Origin: Erysipelotrichales bacterium
GTDB lineage: Bacteria; Bacillota_I; Bacilli_A; Erysipelotrichales; Erysipelotrichaceae
Assembly: GCA_910576855.1 (NCBI GenBank)
Contig: CAJTJP010000005.1
Coordinates: forward strand, 1-64,000
Length of the DNA stretch: 64,000 bases
Direction of reading: 5' to 3'
Shown piece after piece: positions 60,821 through 64,000 of this stretch. Every line of letters begins with the position of its first letter. Position 1 is the first letter of the stretch. Position numbers and translations under genes: made by a program. A model generated the notes under the pieces. That model was given only the letters and a program-made list of their open reading frames with translations. It was not told the DNA's origin and searched no databases.

Positions 60821-62131
60821 TTAATTATTCTCTGCCGCCTGCAAGATTTCCGATACAGCATACAACGGCAAATCAATTAATTTATCTGTTTTTTTATAAT
60901 CTGCCATCGATAAGCGTAATGCAGTCTGCGGATTAAATTTATCGATATAGGTTTTCAGACTCTTTGCCTTTAAATTGATTTCCGCCTTAACCTCTAACGG
61001 AATAATTGCGTTTCCTAAATCAAGGATAAAATCAACCTCACAAGAACCGCGATCATTGGTATAGTAATAGGTTTGAATATCCGCTGTAGCCTTTAGCTGT
61101 TGACAAACATATTGTTCACTCAAGGCACCTTTAAATTCCGAAAATAAATCATTACCGTTTAACAACGTGCGCTGATGCAGATTACTCATACAGCCAAGCA
61201 AACCGATATCCACAAGAAACAGCTTAAAAGCACGCCAATCCTCGTATGCTTTCAACGGAAAGCCTACCGAATTCACTCTTGTCAGCTTATGAACCAATCC
61301 GCAATCACTCAGCCACATAAGCGCTGCTTCAAAGTCCTTAGAACGTGCTCCGTCTCGTATAATCCCGTAAATAAACTTTTTATTTTCTTTTGCGAGCTGG
61401 GCAGGTATACTGTTCCATATCATACGAATTTTCGGCACGATTTCATATGGCGCATGCTTAGAGAAATCTTGTTCATATGCGAAAAGAATTCGTTTCTGTA
61501 TTTCTCTTACCGCTTGGAAATCCTTTGTTTTACTGAAGCACTGAACTGCCTCCGGCATACCGCCGACAAAATAATATTGTTTCAGAGCATTCACATAAAT
61601 GTGCTTAAAGGCATTGATCAATGAATAATCCTGTTGTGCCAAAAGCTTACAGAAGCGCTCCCCTTCCGTTGCGTGTAAAAACTCATAAAATGATAAAGGA
61701 CAGAGCTTTAAAAACTCTACCTTACCGACAGGGAAAGAGGTGCCCTCATGCAACGCAATCCCCAACAATGAACCGGCGCATATGATATGATACTGCGGTG
61801 CATCTTCACAAAAGTATTTCAGGGAAGCCAGTGCCCTCGGTACCTCTTGAATTTCATCAAAGATTATCAAGGTGTTATCGGAATCAATTTTTTTACCTGT
61901 ATATAATTCAATTCCCGTAATTAAACGCTCAACCTTTAAATCGGCTTCAAAAAGGACTTTCATATCAGGATCGGAATCAAAATTAATATATACACGCTCA
62001 GAATAAGCCTGTTTACCGAATTCTTTCATCAGCCATGTTTTACCGACCTGTCTTGCGCCTTCGATAATCAACGGTTTATGAGCTTTACGCTCTTTCCATT
62101 CATACAGCTTTTCAATAGCACTTCGATACAT
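60821..62131 (-). CDS. AAA+ ATPase with DUF4143 domain (copy 3)
   Basis: ATG 62131 follows GGGAGG, giving 436 residues. Walker A is GARQVGKT (25-32), Walker B NTLIIFDEIQEV, sensor HIICAGSLLGIAL and a C-terminal CEVDFILDLGNAIIPLEVKA that has the D...ExK pattern of a nuclease-like fold. It belongs to a different DUF4143 subgroup from copies 1 and 2. Its promoter region has repeated ACACTTTTT boxes. Confidence 0.85.
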   Translation of the reverse strand: MYRSAIEKLYEWKERKAHKPLIIEGARQVGKTWLMKEFGKQAYSERVYINFDSDPDMKVLFEADLKVERLITGIELYTGKKIDSDNTLIIFDEIQEVPRALASLKYFCEDAPQYHIICAGSLLGIALHEGTSFPVGKVEFLKLCPLSFYEFLHATEGERFCKLLAQQDYSLINAFKHIYVNALKQYYFVGGMPEAVQCFSKTKDFQAVREIQKRILFAYEQDFSKHAPYEIVPKIRMIWNSIPAQLAKENKKFIYGIIRDGARSKDFEAALMWLSDCGLVHKLTRVNSVGFPLKAYEDWRAFKLFLVDIGLLGCMSNLHQRTLLNGNDLFSEFKGALSEQYVCQQLKATADIQTYYYTNDRGSCEVDFILDLGNAIIPLEVKAEINLKAKSLKTYIDKFNPQTALRLSMADYKKTDKLIDLPLYAVSEILQAAENN

Positions 62132-62446
62132 ACGTCTGCCTCCCTGCTTATTTATATGCTTAGGATACCACACTGATACAAAAATTACAACGAAAAAGTG
62201 TAATATAGCAACACTTTTTACAACGAATAAATGTAATGACACTACACTTTTTACGACGAATGTCAGTTTACTTGATATTGAAACGAAGTTCAACCCTATC
62301 CTCGTCCTATCCGACCGAAAAAATCAATAGCGCTTTCGAGAACGAGATGATATAATAAAACAGCAGTCATAATCAAGCAGCATCATTGATTATGAATGAA
62401 CAAACAACATTAAATAACGCCAACTCGGCATAGAGAGGAATACAAT
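62132..62446. other. Divergent intergenic region (ATPase / thioesterase)
   Basis: It contains the three ACACTTTTTAC boxes (62185-62260) upstream of the ATPase and, on the plus strand, a possible -10 TATAAT at about 62351 for the thioesterase gene. Nothing else is recognised. Confidence 0.5.
62185..62260 (-). promoter_or_regulatory. Three repeated ACACTTTTT/AAAAAGTGT boxes
   Basis: TTACAACGAAAAAGTGTAA (62185), ACACTTTTTACAACGAA (62211) and ACACTTTTTACGACGAA (62244) are one inverted and two direct copies of the same box, placed upstream of the ATPase gene. They suggest a dedicated operator. Confidence 0.6.
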
Positions 62447-62848
62447 ATGAAGGATATTACAATCGGCATTACCCACAAAGAAACAAGGAAAGTCAGTGAG
62501 GATCTATCGGCAAAGGCAGTCGGCTCCGGTGAAGTAGCGGTTTATGCGACTCCGATGATGATTGCCTTAATGGAAAACAGCGCCGCTATGCTTTTGAAGC
62601 AATTCTTATCAGAGGAAGAAACAAGTGTCGGCACAATGATAAATACTACGCATGAGGCCGCAACTCCGTGCGGTATGACAGTAAGCGCCGAAGCAGAAAT
62701 CATTAAGCAGGAAGGACGAAAAATCACCTTTCAGATTACGGCTGTTGATGAAGCTGGAATTATCGGACAAGCAGTTCATGAGCGCGTCGTTGTCAATAAA
62801 GCAAAGTTTGAAGCGAGAGCACAGGCTAAGCTAAACGGCTCCGTATAA
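62447..62848 (+). CDS. Hotdog-fold thioesterase (FlK-like)
   Basis: This 133-residue protein has VYATPMMIALMENSAAMLL, TSVGTMINTTHEAATPCGMTVS and the hydrophobic strand ITFQITAVDEAGIIGQ, the pattern of fluoroacetyl-CoA-type thioesterases. In anaerobes the substrate is unknown; detoxification or house-cleaning of acyl-CoA is plausible. Confidence 0.85.
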   Translation: MKDITIGITHKETRKVSEDLSAKAVGSGEVAVYATPMMIALMENSAAMLLKQFLSEEETSVGTMINTTHEAATPCGMTVSAEAEIIKQEGRKITFQITAVDEAGIIGQAVHERVVVNKAKFEARAQAKLNGSV

Positions 62849-62925
62849 GGAAATCAAGCCAAGCTTCAACAAGCAATTATCTGCATATAAAATCTATGCG
62901 GCAATAACCGAAAAAAGTAAGATTT

Positions 62926-62966
62926 AAGTGATGTGTCACCGATCAACAGGTGATTCATCACTTTTG
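62926..62966 (+). terminator. Terminator of the thioesterase gene
   Basis: AAGTGATG...CATCACTT with an internal CAC/GTG pairing, followed by TTTG. Confidence 0.7.
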
Positions 62967-63080
62967 TAATAAAAAGATAAAAAATTGAATTGTTGCACCG
63001 ACAGAAGCATCGATAAAAATAAGAAGTATGATATAATCATTACACAAACACATCATAGTTTAGACAGGAGCTGATTTTAA

Positions 63081-63800
63081 TTGAAAATCGTTACTTACGG
63101 AAACAAGGAACAAGCGAAAATATTATTACTGCATCCCATGTTCACAAGTGCTGAATTTTTTAATTTTGTAATTGAAAGCTTAAGCAAACAATATTATTTA
63201 ATTATTCCGACATACAGCGGTCATTATGAAAATTCACATTATATCTCAACGGAACATGAGGAAAAAGCTATTAATCAATTTTTGAAAGAAAAAAACATTG
63301 ATCGATTAAAGGCAATCATAGGATTCTCATTAGGCGGTAATATCGCATTTCATTATTTCTGTAATAATCAAGATAAAGTCGATCAAGTAATCGTGGACAG
63401 TGCACCTATCTTTAATTTTCCAAGTATCATTATAAAATATTTTTTTAATAAATATAAAAAATGCCTGCTTACGATCAAAAAACATCCGGAAAATACAGTC
63501 AAGGAATTGAATAAGTGCTTTAACGGTATGGGAGAAGCACAACAATATATCGCCCCGACAGTATCGATAGAAAGCTTATTAAATCTGGTAAAGAGCTGCT
63601 TCGCCGTTGATACACCGAAATTAGATATTGCATCACAAAAGAAAATAACATTTGTATACGGAACAAAGGATATCGCAAGACTTTGTTTACCGAGAATCAA
63701 GAAATATAAAAACAGTGAATTTATCAAAATTGATTCCCAGGGTCATTGCGGTTATTTCAGGGAGAATACAGAGGAATATATAAAGAGACTGATAAGATAA
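63081..63800 (+). CDS. Alpha/beta-hydrolase family protein
   Basis: This 239-residue protein starts TTG 63081 with AGGAG 10 nt upstream and a TATAAT -10 near 63032. It has ILLLHPMFTSAEFFNFVIES (oxyanion strand), AIIGFSLGGNIAFHYFCNNQ with GFSLGG (nucleophile Ser), and KIDSQGHCGYFRE with a catalytic His. Esterase, thioesterase or carboxylesterase function cannot be separated. Confidence 0.85.
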   Translation: MKIVTYGNKEQAKILLLHPMFTSAEFFNFVIESLSKQYYLIIPTYSGHYENSHYISTEHEEKAINQFLKEKNIDRLKAIIGFSLGGNIAFHYFCNNQDKVDQVIVDSAPIFNFPSIIIKYFFNKYKKCLLTIKKHPENTVKELNKCFNGMGEAQQYIAPTVSIESLLNLVKSCFAVDTPKLDIASQKKITFVYGTKDIARLCLPRIKKYKNSEFIKIDSQGHCGYFRENTEEYIKRLIR

Positions 63801-63877
63801 ATTCTTGTTTAATATCGACTGAGTAAAGAATTTCATTTACCATACGATCACATGTCGTACTTAGGAAGCAGTTTAGT

Positions 63878-64000
63878 ATGCTTTATTCTGTTTATGACAG
63901 GACTTTGTTACCAGCACATCATGACAATCAAATATACTTTGATGCAGCCAATATGGCATTTAAAAACTTTGTTATATACAGCGGCTATATACAAGCAGAT
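63878..64000 (+). CDS. Possible start of another gene, cut by window edge
   Basis: A frame open to the window end starts ATG 63878 and reads MLYSVYDRTLLPAHHDNQIY, then FDAANMAFKNFVIYSGYIQAD. The upstream AGGA is 11 nt away. A second frame (from 63852) is also open, so the assignment is weak. Confidence 0.35.
   Translation, partial: MLYSVYDRTLLPAHHDNQIYFDAANMAFKNFVIYSGYIQAD

Noticed and set aside
63852..64000. Hydrophobic ORF MSYLGSSLVCFILFM at the right edge
   Set aside because: No ribosome site; the overlapping frame from 63878 looks more protein-like, although both remain uncertain.

Overview
The window looks like a low-GC Bacillota chromosome segment, most likely Erysipelotrichia-like. 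This is inferred from AT-rich intergenic DNA, AGGAGG-type ribosome sites, Cna_B and InlB-type surface proteins and several DUF4143 ATPases; no rRNA is present to confirm it. Nearly all genes are on the minus strand.

Bases 1 to about 24.6 kb appear to be one mobile element. Its left end is outside the window and no integrase or type IV secretion gene is visible. It carries two large surface proteins (1-7391), a DUF5011 lipoprotein, ssb, parB, parA, a MOBP-type relaxase with its MobC-like accessory protein, a palindromic candidate oriT (14524-14614), and a run of small uncharacterised cargo genes. The striking feature is a ~200-bp structured 5' leader present in seven gene-proximal copies (one of them shortened at its distal end) plus one truncated and one diverged copy. 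Each of the seven directly precedes a gene or small operon and ends in the ribosome site. Two further repeat families sit downstream of genes, and two short palindromes recur at gene ends. The leader copies look like recombination junctions: a DNA methyltransferase remnant ends inside one, a 5-kb block is duplicated, and 21.2-21.5 kb is a patchwork of fragments. Cargo includes two proteins built on cysteine triplet repeats and a stand-alone ADP-ribosyltransferase-like protein that shares its C-terminal tail with the relaxase.

Beyond tRNA-Asn (25632) the DNA looks like ordinary chromosome. It holds yggS behind a candidate 0.5-kb structured RNA, a LytTR regulator with the cysteine desulfidase cyuA, an oligopeptide ABC operon (oppABCDF), murA, a DUF1846 gene, fba, a phosphoglucomutase, ptsH, three DUF4143-type ATPases, DUF523, a leucine-rich-repeat protein, YhfC and YbjQ-like proteins, yaaA, a 1739-residue surface protein next to an ECF sigma factor fused to a membrane and external domain, map, tRNA-Ser, tRNA-Leu, a patatin, a manganese-catalase-like protein, a thioesterase and an alpha/beta hydrolase. 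Two relics were found here: an integrase C-terminus beside tRNA-Ser, and a decayed piece of a surface gene related to the one at position 1.

All three big surface-protein genes (at 1, 2.7 and 50 kb) have an 8-9-codon leader ORF with its own strong ribosome site, and related sequence further upstream, which suggests a shared control mechanism.
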